In this document: in pieces, positions 35,280 through 47,087 of the stretch
Layout: the number at the start of each line of letters is the position of its first letter
Position numbering within the stretch: position 1 is the first letter of the stretch
NCBI GenBank assembly: GCA_036404435.1
Contig: DASWZN010000021.1
Location: 62,001 to 126,000 of the forward strand
DNA length: 64,000 nt
DNA from: DASWZN01 sp036404435
GTDB lineage: Bacteria; Acidobacteriota; Terriglobia; Bryobacterales; Bryobacteraceae
Direction: 5' to 3'
Notes under the pieces: model-generated
What the model saw: the letters and a program-made list of their open reading frames with translations, nothing else
What the model was told of the DNA's origin: nothing
The model's database searches: none
Translations under genes and position numbers: made by a program

Positions 35280-35898
35280 CCACACTGTAATGCGCAGGGG
35301 TCTGCGCCTGTTGCTAGACAGCCAACCCGGGTTCACCGTGGTTGCCGAGGCCGCTGACGGCCGGGAAGCGATCGCGCAGGCGGAGGTAGCCAAGCCGGAC
35401 GTCGTCGTCCTCGACATTGCGATGCCGAATCTGAACGGTATCGAGGCGTCCCAACGGATCAACGCCGCGCTGCCGGACACGGCGATTGTCATCCTGAGCA
35501 TGCACTCGGACGAAGGCTACGTCCTGAGGGCGCTCAAGGCGGGCGCCAAGGCGTACCTGCTGAAGGATTCGGCCGAGGGCGACCTGATTGAGGCGATCAA
35601 GGCCGTGAGCGAAGGTAAGGCGTTCTTCAGCCCCGAAATCAGCAAGGTCCTGGTCGAGGACTACGTGCGGGAGATCAGGGCGCGGGGAGTCGAAGACAGC
35701 TACGAACTGCTGACCCCGCGCGAGAGGGAGGTCCTGCAGCTTCTGGCGGAGGGCAAATCAAACAAGGACATTGCCGCGTTGTTCAACCTCAGCCTCTACA
35801 CCGTGGACACGCATCGCAGGAACTTGCAGGACAAGCTCAATGTGCACAGCTTTCCGGAGTTGATTCTGTACGCGCTGCGGAAGGGCGTTATTTCGTGA
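35254..35898 (+). CDS. NarL/FixJ-family response regulator
   Basis: The 214-residue protein has a receiver domain (LLADDHTVMRRG; phosphoacceptor in VVLDIAMPNLNG; Lys in AYLLKDS) and a LuxR-type helix-turn-helix (LTPREREVLQLLAEGKSNKDI split over two helices). It is partner of the overlapping kinase. The pair sits between two RND operons, so transcriptional control of efflux is a fair inference. Confidence 0.95.
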   Translation: MIRILLADDHTVMRRGLRLLLDSQPGFTVVAEAADGREAIAQAEVAKPDVVVLDIAMPNLNGIEASQRINAALPDTAIVILSMHSDEGYVLRALKAGAKAYLLKDSAEGDLIEAIKAVSEGKAFFSPEISKVLVEDYVREIRARGVEDSYELLTPREREVLQLLAEGKSNKDIAALFNLSLYTVDTHRRNLQDKLNVHSFPELILYALRKGVIS

Positions 35899-36174
35899 GG
35901 CGCAAGAGCGTCGTGTGGCGCTCCCGATCTAGGTAACTAAGCCGCTGGCGCGGCGGGACAGAGCACCCTCTCGCCATTCGTCCCCGAGTTGTCCCCAGGC
36001 TGGTCGCTGCGCGCCCCGCGGCCCCTGGAAGCGACCGTGAACTTCACGCCATCAACAGGCCGGACCGGCCGTTTCCACATTGAAGACTCCATTCTCGAAG
36101 ATGCGGTCGTCTCTGTCAGGTGACAGAGAAAAAGCTGGTAACCTCCGTGACCGGTCTGCATCATTCCCCGTGAC

Positions 36175-37512
36175 ATGGCAAAGACCTTGGCTTCGTTCGT
36201 AATTGCGGTGCTGCCGCTGGCAGCCCAGAACCCTCTCTCGTTAACGGACGCGGTCCGGCTGGCCCAGGAGAACCATCCCTCGGTCGCGGCCAGCCGGGAC
36301 GCCACCAAGGGCGCCGACATGCGCATTGTTGAGGCCCGAAGCGGCTACCTTCCCAAGCTCAACTACGCCGAGTCGGTGCTGCGGAGCGACAATCCTGTGG
36401 TGGTTTTCAGCTCCCTCTTGACCCAGCACCAATTCACCGCGGCCAACCTCGCGCTGGAGACGCTCAACCGGCCGGCCCCCCTTGACAACTTCCAGTCGCT
36501 GGTCACCATGGATCAGAGCGTTTATGACGGTGGGCGGACGCGGCTGGCCGTCAGGACGGCGAAGCTGGGCCGCGATCTCAGCGCCGAGGACGAGCGACTC
36601 ACCCGCATGAACGCCATCGCCACCGTGGTCCGGGCCTATCACGGCGCGGTGCTCGCGGCCGAAAGCGCCAAGGTGGCCGATGAGGCGGTGCGATCGGCCG
36701 AGGCTGATTTGAACCGCGCCCAGGCCGTCCGCGAGGCCGGCATGTCCACCAACGCCGACGTGCTGTCCATAAAGGTGCACATGGCCGCGGTGCGGGAGGA
36801 GCAGATCCGCCGCAAGGCCGACTTGGACGTGGCACTGGCTGCGCTGAACGACGCGCTGGGGCTGCCCCTCACCGAACCCCACGATCTCACCACACCGCTC
36901 ACAGCTGCTTCGTTCGATCGGCAGTCTCTCGACCAGTACGAGAAGCAGGCTGGCCTCTCGCGGCCCGAGCTGAAAGAGGCGCACCTGGCCTCCGACCTCG
37001 CCCAAACCCAGGGAGCCGCGGCGCGCACCTCGCTGCTGCCGCAGGTCGGATTCCATGCCGGCTTTGAAGCGGACCGCCAGACTTTCGTCGACCGGGGAGG
37101 CGCAAGCTGGCTGGTCTCGGCCAGCCTGCGCTGGAACATCTTCAACGGGGGCGCCGACCGGGCCCGCATGAACGAGGCTGCCTACGGCCTGGAGCGCGCC
37201 CGAGCTCTGGAGCGCCAGGCCAGTTCGCAAATCCAGCTCCAGGTTCGCCGCGCCTATGCCGACTTCCGGTCCGCAGCCGAGCGCATCGGCGTGGCCCAGG
37301 CTGCGGTCTCCATGGCCGAGGAAAGCCTGCGCATCACTAAGAACCGTTATGACAGCGGTCTCAGCAACGTGACCGACCTGCTCCGCACCGAGACCGCGCT
37401 GCTGGAGGCCCGCAACCGCCGCCTGGCCGCGATCTACGACCAGCGGCTCGCGGCCGTAAACCTGGAACTCGCCGCCGGCACGCTTTCCGACAAATCCGAG
37501 GTTTTAAACTAG
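36175..37512 (+). CDS. TolC-family outer membrane efflux protein
   Basis: This 445-residue protein has a short export segment and two efflux repeats (LSLTDAVRLAQENHPSVAAS; later AEESLRITKNRYDSGLSNVT). It is the first gene of a plus-strand RND operon: its stop lies directly before the adaptor start. No strong ribosome site was seen at the ATG. The 270 bases before it hold no gene and should carry the promoter. Confidence 0.9.
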   Translation: MAKTLASFVIAVLPLAAQNPLSLTDAVRLAQENHPSVAASRDATKGADMRIVEARSGYLPKLNYAESVLRSDNPVVVFSSLLTQHQFTAANLALETLNRPAPLDNFQSLVTMDQSVYDGGRTRLAVRTAKLGRDLSAEDERLTRMNAIATVVRAYHGAVLAAESAKVADEAVRSAEADLNRAQAVREAGMSTNADVLSIKVHMAAVREEQIRRKADLDVALAALNDALGLPLTEPHDLTTPLTAASFDRQSLDQYEKQAGLSRPELKEAHLASDLAQTQGAAARTSLLPQVGFHAGFEADRQTFVDRGGASWLVSASLRWNIFNGGADRARMNEAAYGLERARALERQASSQIQLQVRRAYADFRSAAERIGVAQAAVSMAEESLRITKNRYDSGLSNVTDLLRTETALLEARNRRLAAIYDQRLAAVNLELAAGTLSDKSEVLN

Positions 37513-38657
37513 ATGAACGCTCCACTCGTCGCACTCACTTCAGCCACGCTCCTCCTCCTCACCGCGTGCGGTTCCCCCGTCTCAACGGAAACCGGAGCCA
37601 AAGCCGCGCCCGTCGCGGTCCACGCGATCGCCGCGGCGCCCGCGGCCTGGCCCAACCTCTACGAGGCCACCGGCACCGTTCGCGCCCGCACCTCGGCCGT
37701 GATCTCGAGCAAGGTGATGGGCTACGTCCGCGAAGTGCGCGTAGCCGCCGGCGACCGCGTCCGCGAAGGCCAGTTGCTCGTCGCGCTCGACGCCCGCGAT
37801 CTCGACGCCGCCTACCGTCAGGCCGGGGCCGCCGAGGCCGAGGCGCGCAGCGCCGTGCCCGAAGCCGACAACGCCGTCGCCGGCGCCCAGGCCAGCGTCA
37901 ACCTTGCGCAAGCCACGTACAAGCGCATGAAGGACCTGTTCGACAAGGATTCCATCTCCAACCAGGAATTCGACGAAGCCACCGCCCGCCTGAAACTGGC
38001 CCAGACCGCACACCGGATGGCCGTCTCGCGCCGCGCCCAGCTCGATTCGAAGATCGAACAGGCCATTCAGGCCGTAGCCTCGGCCGGGGTCATGCGCAGC
38101 TACGCCCAGCTCGCCGCTCCCTTCGCCGGCACGGTCACCGCGAAGACCGTGGATCCGGGAGCGCTCGCTGCTCCCGGCGCGCCCCTGCTCACCATCGAGC
38201 GCGAGGGCGCCTATCGCCTGGAAGCCACGGTCGAAGAATCGAAGCTTCCCCTGATCCGCACCGGGCAGCCGGTCACGGTCGCGTTGGACGGCATCGCGCG
38301 GCCCATCGAAGGGCGCGTCTCCGAAATCGTCCCCGCCATTGACGCCTCCTCCCGCTCCTTCACCGTGAAGATCGACCTGCCCGCCTTCGCGCAGTTGCGG
38401 TCCGGCCTCTTCGGCCGAGCCAGCTTCGCCTTCGGCACGCGCGACGTGCTCGCCGTGCCCGCCGCGGCCGTGACCGAGCGCGGCCAGCTCGCTTCGGTCT
38501 TCATAGCCGATAGCGGCCGCGCCCGCTCGCGCTTCGTCACCCTCGGCCAGCATGCCCAGGACTCCGTCGAGGTCCTCTCGGGGCTGAGCCCCGGCGACCA
38601 GGTCATCTTTCCCGCACCGCCCTCGCTTGCCGACGGTGCGCCGGTGGAGGTGCGCCC

Positions 38658-38661
<4 letters not shown>
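37513..38661 (+). CDS. RND periplasmic adaptor lipoprotein
   Basis: This 382-residue protein has a lipobox (LLLLTACGSP), so it should be anchored in the inner membrane by lipid. The adaptor domains are: GYVREVRVAAGDRVREG, a helical hairpin (about 95-180), AGTVTAKTVDPGALAAPG, and a C-terminal barrel (VLAVPAAAVTERG). It starts right after the tolC stop and overlaps the pump start by four bases. Confidence 0.92.
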
Positions 38662-41809
<3,148 letters not shown>

Positions 41810-41813
<4 letters not shown>

Positions 41814-41998
41814 CCGTCGACCGCTACCTTCGCCTCTTCGCGGGCGCGTTTGTGATGATCAGCCTGGCGCTCGGCCACTGGGTCAGCCCCTACTGGTATC
41901 TCTTCACGGCCTTCGTAGGCCTGAACCTGTTCCAATCGGCCTTCACCAACTGGTGTCCGGCCATGACCTTCCTGCGCAAGCTAGGCGTGAAACCCTGA
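41810..41998 (+). CDS. DUF2892 (YgaP-like) membrane protein
   Basis: The 62-residue protein has two helices and the family pattern: DRYLRLFAGAFVMISLALG, then NLFQSAFTNWCPAMTFLRKLG. Its ATG overlaps the pump stop. DUF2892 domains are common beside rhodanese and efflux genes; the role is unknown. Confidence 0.9.
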
Positions 41999-42086
41999 GA
42001 GAGTTGAACTCGGGACCTCTTGCCCTGGTTCGCGCTACCAACGCGAAGTCTGTTGAAACGGATTATGAGTCCGCTGCTCTGGGCGG
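41998..42086 (-). pseudogene. Broken tRNA-Met(CAT)-like sequence
   Basis: On the minus strand there is an anticodon arm with flank AGAGCAGCGGACTCATAATC (loop with CAT). About 40 unrelated bases follow, then a T-arm-like GGTCCCGAGTTCAACTC. The acceptor strands are lost, so it is not a working tRNA. Confidence 0.45.
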
Positions 42087-42159
42087 TTGAAGTAACGGAA
42101 GGCGCAGGCGGACGCCATCGGCAGCCGGTATGAGACTCCAGCTCGACGTCCAACTGGGA

Positions 42160-42196
42160 AGGTCGGGAGGCAGGGATTCGAACCCCAAAGGAACCC
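42160..42196 (-). pseudogene. tRNA 3'-end fragment (T arm and acceptor)
   Basis: On the minus strand a T arm with GGGGTTCGAATCCC is followed by CTCCCGACC as an acceptor-like strand. No anticodon arm lies at the proper distance. Confidence 0.45.
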
Positions 42197-42210
42197 ACTC
42201 GTCAGGCTGC

Positions 42211-42250
42211 CATGGAGCCGTGGGTGGGATTCGAACCCACGGAGGAGGGG
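42211..42250 (-). pseudogene. tRNA 3'-end fragment (T arm and acceptor)
   Basis: On the minus strand a T arm GTGGGTTCGAATCCCAC is followed by CCACGGCTCCA. The sequence before it does not fold as the rest of a tRNA. Confidence 0.5.
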
Positions 42251-42310
42251 AATTGGAGCTGCTGTTCCACGCCGAAAAGACGAAGACCTCGCCTCCTGCA
42301 CGGGTCGCGC

Positions 42311-42342
42311 AGACCTCTTGCACCCCAAGCAAGTGTTCTGGA
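42311..42342 (-). pseudogene. tRNA-Pro(GGG)-like anticodon arm fragment
   Basis: On the minus strand CTTGC-TTGGGGT-GCAAG forms a 5-bp stem with a 7-base loop carrying anticodon GGG, followed by AGGTC as a variable loop. The D arm before it and the T arm after it are not recognisable. Confidence 0.45.
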
Positions 42343-42486
42343 GAGCGTGCGAGCGAACTGTTTGGCGACGTCCAGCTTGGGAAAACGACGGCAAATTGAA
42401 AACTAAAGACATAGCGTTTTCTACATCTCGTTTTGGCCATTGAGAATGGGCCAGTTCTCACCCTCCGCTCCGCCGAGGAGCTAAAC

Positions 42487-42505
42487 GGAGCACAAATGGA
42501 GCACA
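42487..42505. repeat. Tandem 8-bp repeat, integrase arm-site-like
   Basis: GGAGCACA occurs twice with a period of 11 bases, close to the cluster of tRNA fragments. Confidence 0.4.
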
Positions 42506-42574
42506 CGGCTCGGCCGGTCTGAAGCCACTACAGGCACTGCCGCATCCCCAACCCAGCTTCCCCCCAGCTAGCCA

Positions 42575-42602
42575 ATTAAAGCGAAGTGGCGTATTCTTTA
42601 AT
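42575..42602. promoter_or_regulatory. Inverted repeat upstream of fic
   Basis: ATTAAAG and CTTTAAT are separated by 14 bases, 37 bases before the Fic start. It could be an operator; no regulator gene is adjacent. Confidence 0.35.
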
Positions 42603-42638
42603 AAGAAGCCCAGCAATTCAAGGATCTCTTGACAAGCG

Positions 42639-43814
42639 ATGAATGACTCTACGAATCAAAGGCTTGGCCGGTATGTGACGACCTCATGGGGCGACGAACA
42701 GGTGCGTGCCTTCGTTCCGCCACCACTTCCCCCTAAGCCGCCCGTGCGCTTGGACGCACTGCAGCTCAGCCTGGAGCAGGCGAGCCAAGCCGTTGGCCGG
42801 CTTGATGGACTGGCTTCCATCCTGCCGGACCTGCCGCTCTTCATCTACGCGTACGTCCGCAAAGAAGCGGTGCTTTCATCCCAGATCGAGGGAACGCAGT
42901 CGTCCCTGTCCGATCTGCTTCTTTTTGAAAACGACGAGGCTCCTGGCGTTCCACTCGCCGATGTTCAGGAAGTCTCGAACTACGTGGCGGCGCTCAATCA
43001 TGGCTTGGCGCGATTGCGCGGCGGTTTCCCACTATCACTCCGGCTCATCCGGGAGATTCACGAGGTCCTGCTCTCGAAGGGACGCGGTAGCGAGAAGCAA
43101 CCCGGCGAATTCCGCCGTAGCCAGAATTGGATCGGCGGCACGCGCCCCGGAAACGCCGCCTTCGTTCCGCCCCCGCCGGAGCTCGTCACGGAGTGTATGG
43201 GCCAACTTGAATTGTTCCTGCACGATGAGCGGCCCGATCTCCCTGTGCTGGTCAAGGCCGGCCTTGTGCACGTTCAGTTCGAAACCATTCACCCTTTTCT
43301 CGACGGCAACGGCAGGCTCGGTCGTCTGCTCGTCACGTTTTTGCTCTGCGTTGCCGGCGCCCTTCACGAACCCATCCTGTACCTCAGCTTGTTCTTCAAG
43401 ACAAACCGACAGGCGTATTACGAACTGCTGGACCGAGTCCGGGTATCGGGCGATTGGGAGGCCTGGCTTGATTTCTTCCTGACAGGTGTGAGGACCACCG
43501 CAGACCAGGCTGTCAGCGCAGCGCGCCGCATCGTTGCGCTCCTGGAAGCGGATCGCCGCAAGATCGAATCTCTGGGCCGTCCTGCCGCCTCGGTGTTGCG
43601 GGTTTTTCAGCATGCCCAGACGAACCCGATTCTCTCGATCAGTGGCACGGCAGAGAAGACGGGTGTCTCGTTTCCAACGGTCGCAAGTGCTGTAGAGCAT
43701 ATGCAGCGCCTTGGACTCCTTCGGGAGATCACCGGCAAGCAACGTAAGCGCCTTTTTGTCTACGATCCCTACCTGGCGATCCTGAACGAAGGGACCGAGG
43801 TCCCGGCCCGCTAA
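42639..43814 (+). CDS. Fic-family AMPylase, self-inhibited class II type
   Basis: This 391-residue protein has an N-terminal Fic_N region with the inhibitory helix motif S80-x3-E84-G85 (SSQIEGT). The Fic core has the complete motif HPFLDGNGRLGR (218-229). A C-terminal winged-helix (NPILSISGTAEKTGVSFPTV) closes it. Such enzymes move AMP from ATP to a protein and are held off by the glutamate in the helix. There is no separate antitoxin gene, which fits the built-in inhibitor. The C-terminal HTH suggests DNA binding or self-regulation. It lies in the accessory island beside a transposase. Confidence 0.92.
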   Translation: MNDSTNQRLGRYVTTSWGDEQVRAFVPPPLPPKPPVRLDALQLSLEQASQAVGRLDGLASILPDLPLFIYAYVRKEAVLSSQIEGTQSSLSDLLLFENDEAPGVPLADVQEVSNYVAALNHGLARLRGGFPLSLRLIREIHEVLLSKGRGSEKQPGEFRRSQNWIGGTRPGNAAFVPPPPELVTECMGQLELFLHDERPDLPVLVKAGLVHVQFETIHPFLDGNGRLGRLLVTFLLCVAGALHEPILYLSLFFKTNRQAYYELLDRVRVSGDWEAWLDFFLTGVRTTADQAVSAARRIVALLEADRRKIESLGRPAASVLRVFQHAQTNPILSISGTAEKTGVSFPTVASAVEHMQRLGLLREITGKQRKRLFVYDPYLAILNEGTEVPAR

Positions 43815-43862
43815 GGGCACTTGCTGGACGGCTCAGAACGCCACGATCAAGGGCGCGTTGGA

Positions 43863-43894
43863 ATTCAATCCACGCCGCCCGCGCGGGCGGCGAC
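43863..43894 (-). repeat. Solitary type I-C-like CRISPR repeat
   Basis: On the minus strand the 32 bases begin GTCGC, contain a long GC palindrome (GCCGCCCGCGCGGGCGGC), and end GTGGATTGAAT, as in type I-C repeats. Only one copy is present and no cas genes are in the window. Confidence 0.45.
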
Positions 43895-43988
43895 ACACGG
43901 CGGCCCTCATTTCTTTCGGACTGGATCGAGATGGCGAACAAGGCGCTCGACCGGCAGTCGCGCTCCTGCCTACAATGGCGAAAACCCC

Positions 43989-45011
43989 ATGCTCACGCTC
44001 CTCGCCTACCTGCTCGCGTTCCTCCGCACGCGCCATGATCTTGGTCTGGAGATTCTGGCCTTGCGCCAACAGGTCGCGGTGCTCAAGCGCAAACATCCGC
44101 GATCCTGCCTCAGCAGCCTCGACCGCCTGTTCTGGGTCGCGCTGCGGCGTTGCTGGTCGCGGTGGATGGAAGCGCTCATCCTGGTCAAGCCCGAAACCGT
44201 TGTTGGATGGCATCGCGCGGGCTTTCGGCTCTATTGGCGCCTGCGCTCGCGTGGCGGCGGACGCAAGATCGGCGCCGACCTCTTCGAGCTTGTCCGGCGC
44301 ATGGCGCGTGAGAATCCTTCTTGGGGCGCTCCCAGAATCCACGGCGAACTGCTGAAGCTGGGCTTCGACATTTCGGAACGTACCGTGTCGCGCTACCTGG
44401 CGCGCAGGCTGCCGCGGCCCGGCGACGCCGCCAAGAACTGGCTTGCGTTTCTCAGAAACCATCGCGAGGCGATTGCCGCGATTGATTTCTTCACTGTGCC
44501 GACCATCACCTTCCGGCTGCTGTACTGCTTCTTCGCGATCGATCACGGAAGGCGCAAGATCCTGCACTTCAGCGTGACTGCGCACCCGACCGCCGATTGG
44601 GTGGTCCAGCAGCTCCGCGAGACGTTCTCGGACTCCGATCGTCATCGCTACGTGATCCTGGACCGCGACGCCAAGTTCAGCCGGGAGGTACTCGACTTTC
44701 TGGAGTCCTCAGGCATCAAGGCAGTGCGAACGAGCGTGCGCAGTCCTTGGCAGAACGGCGCGGCGGAGCGGTGGGTGGGCACTGCGCGCCGGGACTGTTT
44801 CGATCGCGTGATTGCGCTGGACGAGTCGCACGTCCGGCGCTTGGCCCGCGAGTACATTGCTTACTACCACGCGGACCGGACTCACGATGGGCTGGCCAAG
44901 GACAGGCCGGACGGCCGGGCAATTGAGTCGAAGCCGGTGGGCGCGGATCTGATTTCGCTGCCGCGCGTCGGCGGTCTCCACCATCGGTACACGTGGAGGG
45001 CGGCGGCCTGA
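43989..45011 (+). CDS. DDE integrase-core transposase
   Basis: The 340-residue protein has an N-terminal helical region (LALRQQVAVLKRKHP), an HTH-like middle (SWGAPRIHGELLKLGFDIS) and an integrase core. Core signs are IDFFTVPT (first Asp), ILDRDAKFS (second Asp) and QNGAAERWVGT (Glu). It is complete and looks active. It belongs to the integrase-core ISs of soil bacteria; the exact IS family and terminal repeats could not be fixed. It seems to have cut off the vWA/PKD-type fragment on its right. The start was chosen at the ATG before MLTLLAYLLAFL. Confidence 0.85.
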   Translation: MLTLLAYLLAFLRTRHDLGLEILALRQQVAVLKRKHPRSCLSSLDRLFWVALRRCWSRWMEALILVKPETVVGWHRAGFRLYWRLRSRGGGRKIGADLFELVRRMARENPSWGAPRIHGELLKLGFDISERTVSRYLARRLPRPGDAAKNWLAFLRNHREAIAAIDFFTVPTITFRLLYCFFAIDHGRRKILHFSVTAHPTADWVVQQLRETFSDSDRHRYVILDRDAKFSREVLDFLESSGIKAVRTSVRSPWQNGAAERWVGTARRDCFDRVIALDESHVRRLAREYIAYYHADRTHDGLAKDRPDGRAIESKPVGADLISLPRVGGLHHRYTWRAAA

Positions 45012-45189
45012 GCTGGATTTGGGTCCTCGCGGGCCTGCGCAACTTGGCGGCAGGGGCCGGGCCGTCGTGTGCTCGCGATGTCCGCATTCGTGCTTCATGC
45101 GCTCTTCCGCGAGGCCGAACCCGCACCGCGTGCGCCACGTCGCCGGCTCGGCGACCACTTTCGTTCCGGAACCGGAGTACTTAACATGT

Positions 45190-45796
45190 CCCAAAACCCC
45201 CCGGACTCGGCCGGATTCGATTGTGGCGACCGACACCGGCGCGTAGCTCAACGTGCCGCTGACCAACGTGACGCCGTCCACGAGGTTGATCGGAACCACG
45301 CCCGAAACCGTGCTGCGGTCGGGCAGCGCGAGCCAGGAGGCCGTAGTCGGGTACAGCGCGGGATCGACCGTGACGTGTACGGTCGCAGTAGCGGTGAGCG
45401 TTCCATCGGAAGCGCCGATCTGGAGCACGTAGGCTCCCGGCGCCGTGAAGGTGGCTGCGGTGACGGCTTGCGTCGGGTCGTCGAACACCGCTGGCAGCGG
45501 ACCACTCACCGTGGTCCAGGAAATCGTCAGCGAGGTCAGAGGCACGGCGGGGTCGGAGACCGAACCGTTCAGGATGGCCCGATTTTGGGGCAACGTGATG
45601 GTCTGATCCGAACCCGCGCTGACCACGGGAGGCGTGTCGGCCGGCTCGTTGTACCAGGTCACCGTGACCACGTTGGATACCAGCGCGGCGCCGTTCACGA
45701 TGGCCGTGGCCTGCACGGTATCGAGGCCGTCGCCGGGGAAACCCTGATAGGTGATCGAGGCCCGCCCCGCCGTGTCTCGGCGACAGACAACCGTTA
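45190..45796 (-). pseudogene. Fragment of a PKD/Ig-like repeat protein
   Basis: The minus frame encodes SITYQGFPGDGLDTVQATA, then PPVVSAGSDQTITLPQNRA and a PKD-like domain to GTLTATATVHVTVDP, then another beta domain. There is no start codon or signal peptide, and it stops near the transposase. It resembles the N-terminal part of large secreted proteins that often precede YD repeats, so it may have belonged to the RHS locus. Confidence 0.65.
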
Positions 45797-46831
45797 TTAC
45801 GGTCGCGCCCTCTTCCGGCTTCTGGCTGTTATATACGCAACGAAGGCTATGACGATCACCGGCCCAGCCAACGCCGGATAGCGTGCATTGGAGCACATAG
45901 GGTGTCCCATCTCCGTATGGGCAATTCCGTATAGACTCAGACCCGCAACTGACATGCCGCTGATTCCCAACAGCGTCATCGCTTTCTGTCGCCAATCTTG
46001 CAGGCTCTTTCCCGGCAGTAGAAAGCTTATCGACAGGCATAGGCTCACAAGGAACATAATAGAAAGATAGACGTAAAGGATTCTTCTCCGTGTGTTCGAG
46101 CCAGCCCCCATGGAATCCAAGGCCCGCTGGGCCTGAGGGACACCCTGTTCAGCGGCTTTGCGGTACCAGCGGACGGCCTCGCCGTAGTCCCGAGGCACCC
46201 CCAGGCCCTCGCGATACATGAAGCCGAGGCCGCATTGAGCTTCCGCGGAACCGTGGTCGGCAGCCATCCTCCACCAGCGGAAAGCCTCGGCGTAGTCTTG
46301 AGGGACTCCTTTGCCCAGGCGATACATGTTTCCGAGGCAGTATTGAGCCGTCGCGAAACCCTGGTCCGCGGCTTTGCCGTACCAGCGGACAGCCTGGGCA
46401 TAGTCCTGCGGGACGCCTTGGCCCTGCTCATACATAAAGCCCAGGCCATGCTGGGCGTTCGCGTAGCCCTGTTCGGCGGCCTTGCGGTACCAGCGGACTG
46501 CCTCGGCAAAGTCCGGCGGAACTCCTTGCCCCCTTTGATACAGGACGGCGAGGTTGTTCTGGGCTTTTGCATCTCCCTCGTGGGCAGCTTTGCACCACCA
46601 GCGGGCCGCCTCGGAGTAGCTCTGTGGCACTCCCTTACCCTTGCGATACAGGTTGCCGAGGGCGTATTGAGCCTTCGTGTCTCCCCGCTCAGCACGGACG
46701 CGGTATTCCCTCGCGGCGTCGGCAAGCTTTCGCTCAGCCGCCCTCTCTTTGTGCGCTGACCAGAGAACTGCCACGCCGCATATCACGATTGCCGATGTTG
46801 CGGCTGACGTGATCTTCCAAACTAGCGTCAT
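45797..46831 (-). CDS. Sel1-repeat membrane protein
   Basis: This 344-residue protein has an N-terminal membrane anchor (about residues 7-26). About six Sel1 repeats run from residue 45 to 245 (unit pattern AxxQYxLGxxYxxGxGVPxD). Two or three C-terminal helices follow. The ATG at 46831 follows GGAGGGTGACC and overlaps the stop of the 85-residue gene before it. Sel1 proteins act as scaffolds and are often immunity partners of polymorphic toxins; here it lies two genes downstream of an RHS tip, so that role is plausible but not shown. Confidence 0.85.
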   Translation of the reverse strand: MTLVWKITSAATSAIVICGVAVLWSAHKERAAERKLADAAREYRVRAERGDTKAQYALGNLYRKGKGVPQSYSEAARWWCKAAHEGDAKAQNNLAVLYQRGQGVPPDFAEAVRWYRKAAEQGYANAQHGLGFMYEQGQGVPQDYAQAVRWYGKAADQGFATAQYCLGNMYRLGKGVPQDYAEAFRWWRMAADHGSAEAQCGLGFMYREGLGVPRDYGEAVRWYRKAAEQGVPQAQRALDSMGAGSNTRRRILYVYLSIMFLVSLCLSISFLLPGKSLQDWRQKAMTLLGISGMSVAGLSLYGIAHTEMGHPMCSNARYPALAGPVIVIAFVAYITARSRKRARP

Positions 46832-47085
46832 TTGGTCACCCTCCAAGCACGGAAACCGCATCCCGCGACCGCGGCGCCGGAAACTGCTAGCGCGTTGCGG
46901 TAGGCGAGATGACTCGCAAAACATGCAGCACACTCCCTGCTGATCCAACCGTAGCTGTGCACTGCGTGGAAAGATCCTGCCGGCTCACCGAGTGTTAGAG
47001 CCCGCTCTGCAGGCCGTTCCGGTGGTACCACTGGAAAATCGCCCGCTGGTACGTTGAGCGTTCGTCGAGCCGTCAGATCGTCCAT
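46828..47085 (-). CDS. Small hypothetical protein between RHS and Sel1 genes
   Basis: The 85-residue product begins MDDLTARRTLNVPAGDFPVV. It has several Cys (ISRECAACFASH) and a hydrophobic C-terminal part. It has a GGGGAG site right after the RHS stop, and its own stop overlaps the Sel1 start. Coupling on both sides supports a real gene. No family was recognised; an RHS-linked adaptor or immunity role is possible. Confidence 0.6.
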   Translation of the reverse strand: MDDLTARRTLNVPAGDFPVVPPERPAERALTLGEPAGSFHAVHSYGWISRECAACFASHLAYRNALAVSGAAVAGCGFRAWRVTK

Positions 47086-47087
47086 TG

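Noticed and set aside
37566..38342. Arg-rich 258-codon plus frame inside the adaptor gene
   Set aside because: It is an out-of-frame reading of the adaptor; extreme Arg content is a GC artefact.
44709..46040. 443-codon minus-strand frame as one gene
   Set aside because: Only the PKD-like middle (about 45190-45796) is meaningful. One end is antisense to the transposase and the other lies in the Sel1 gene.
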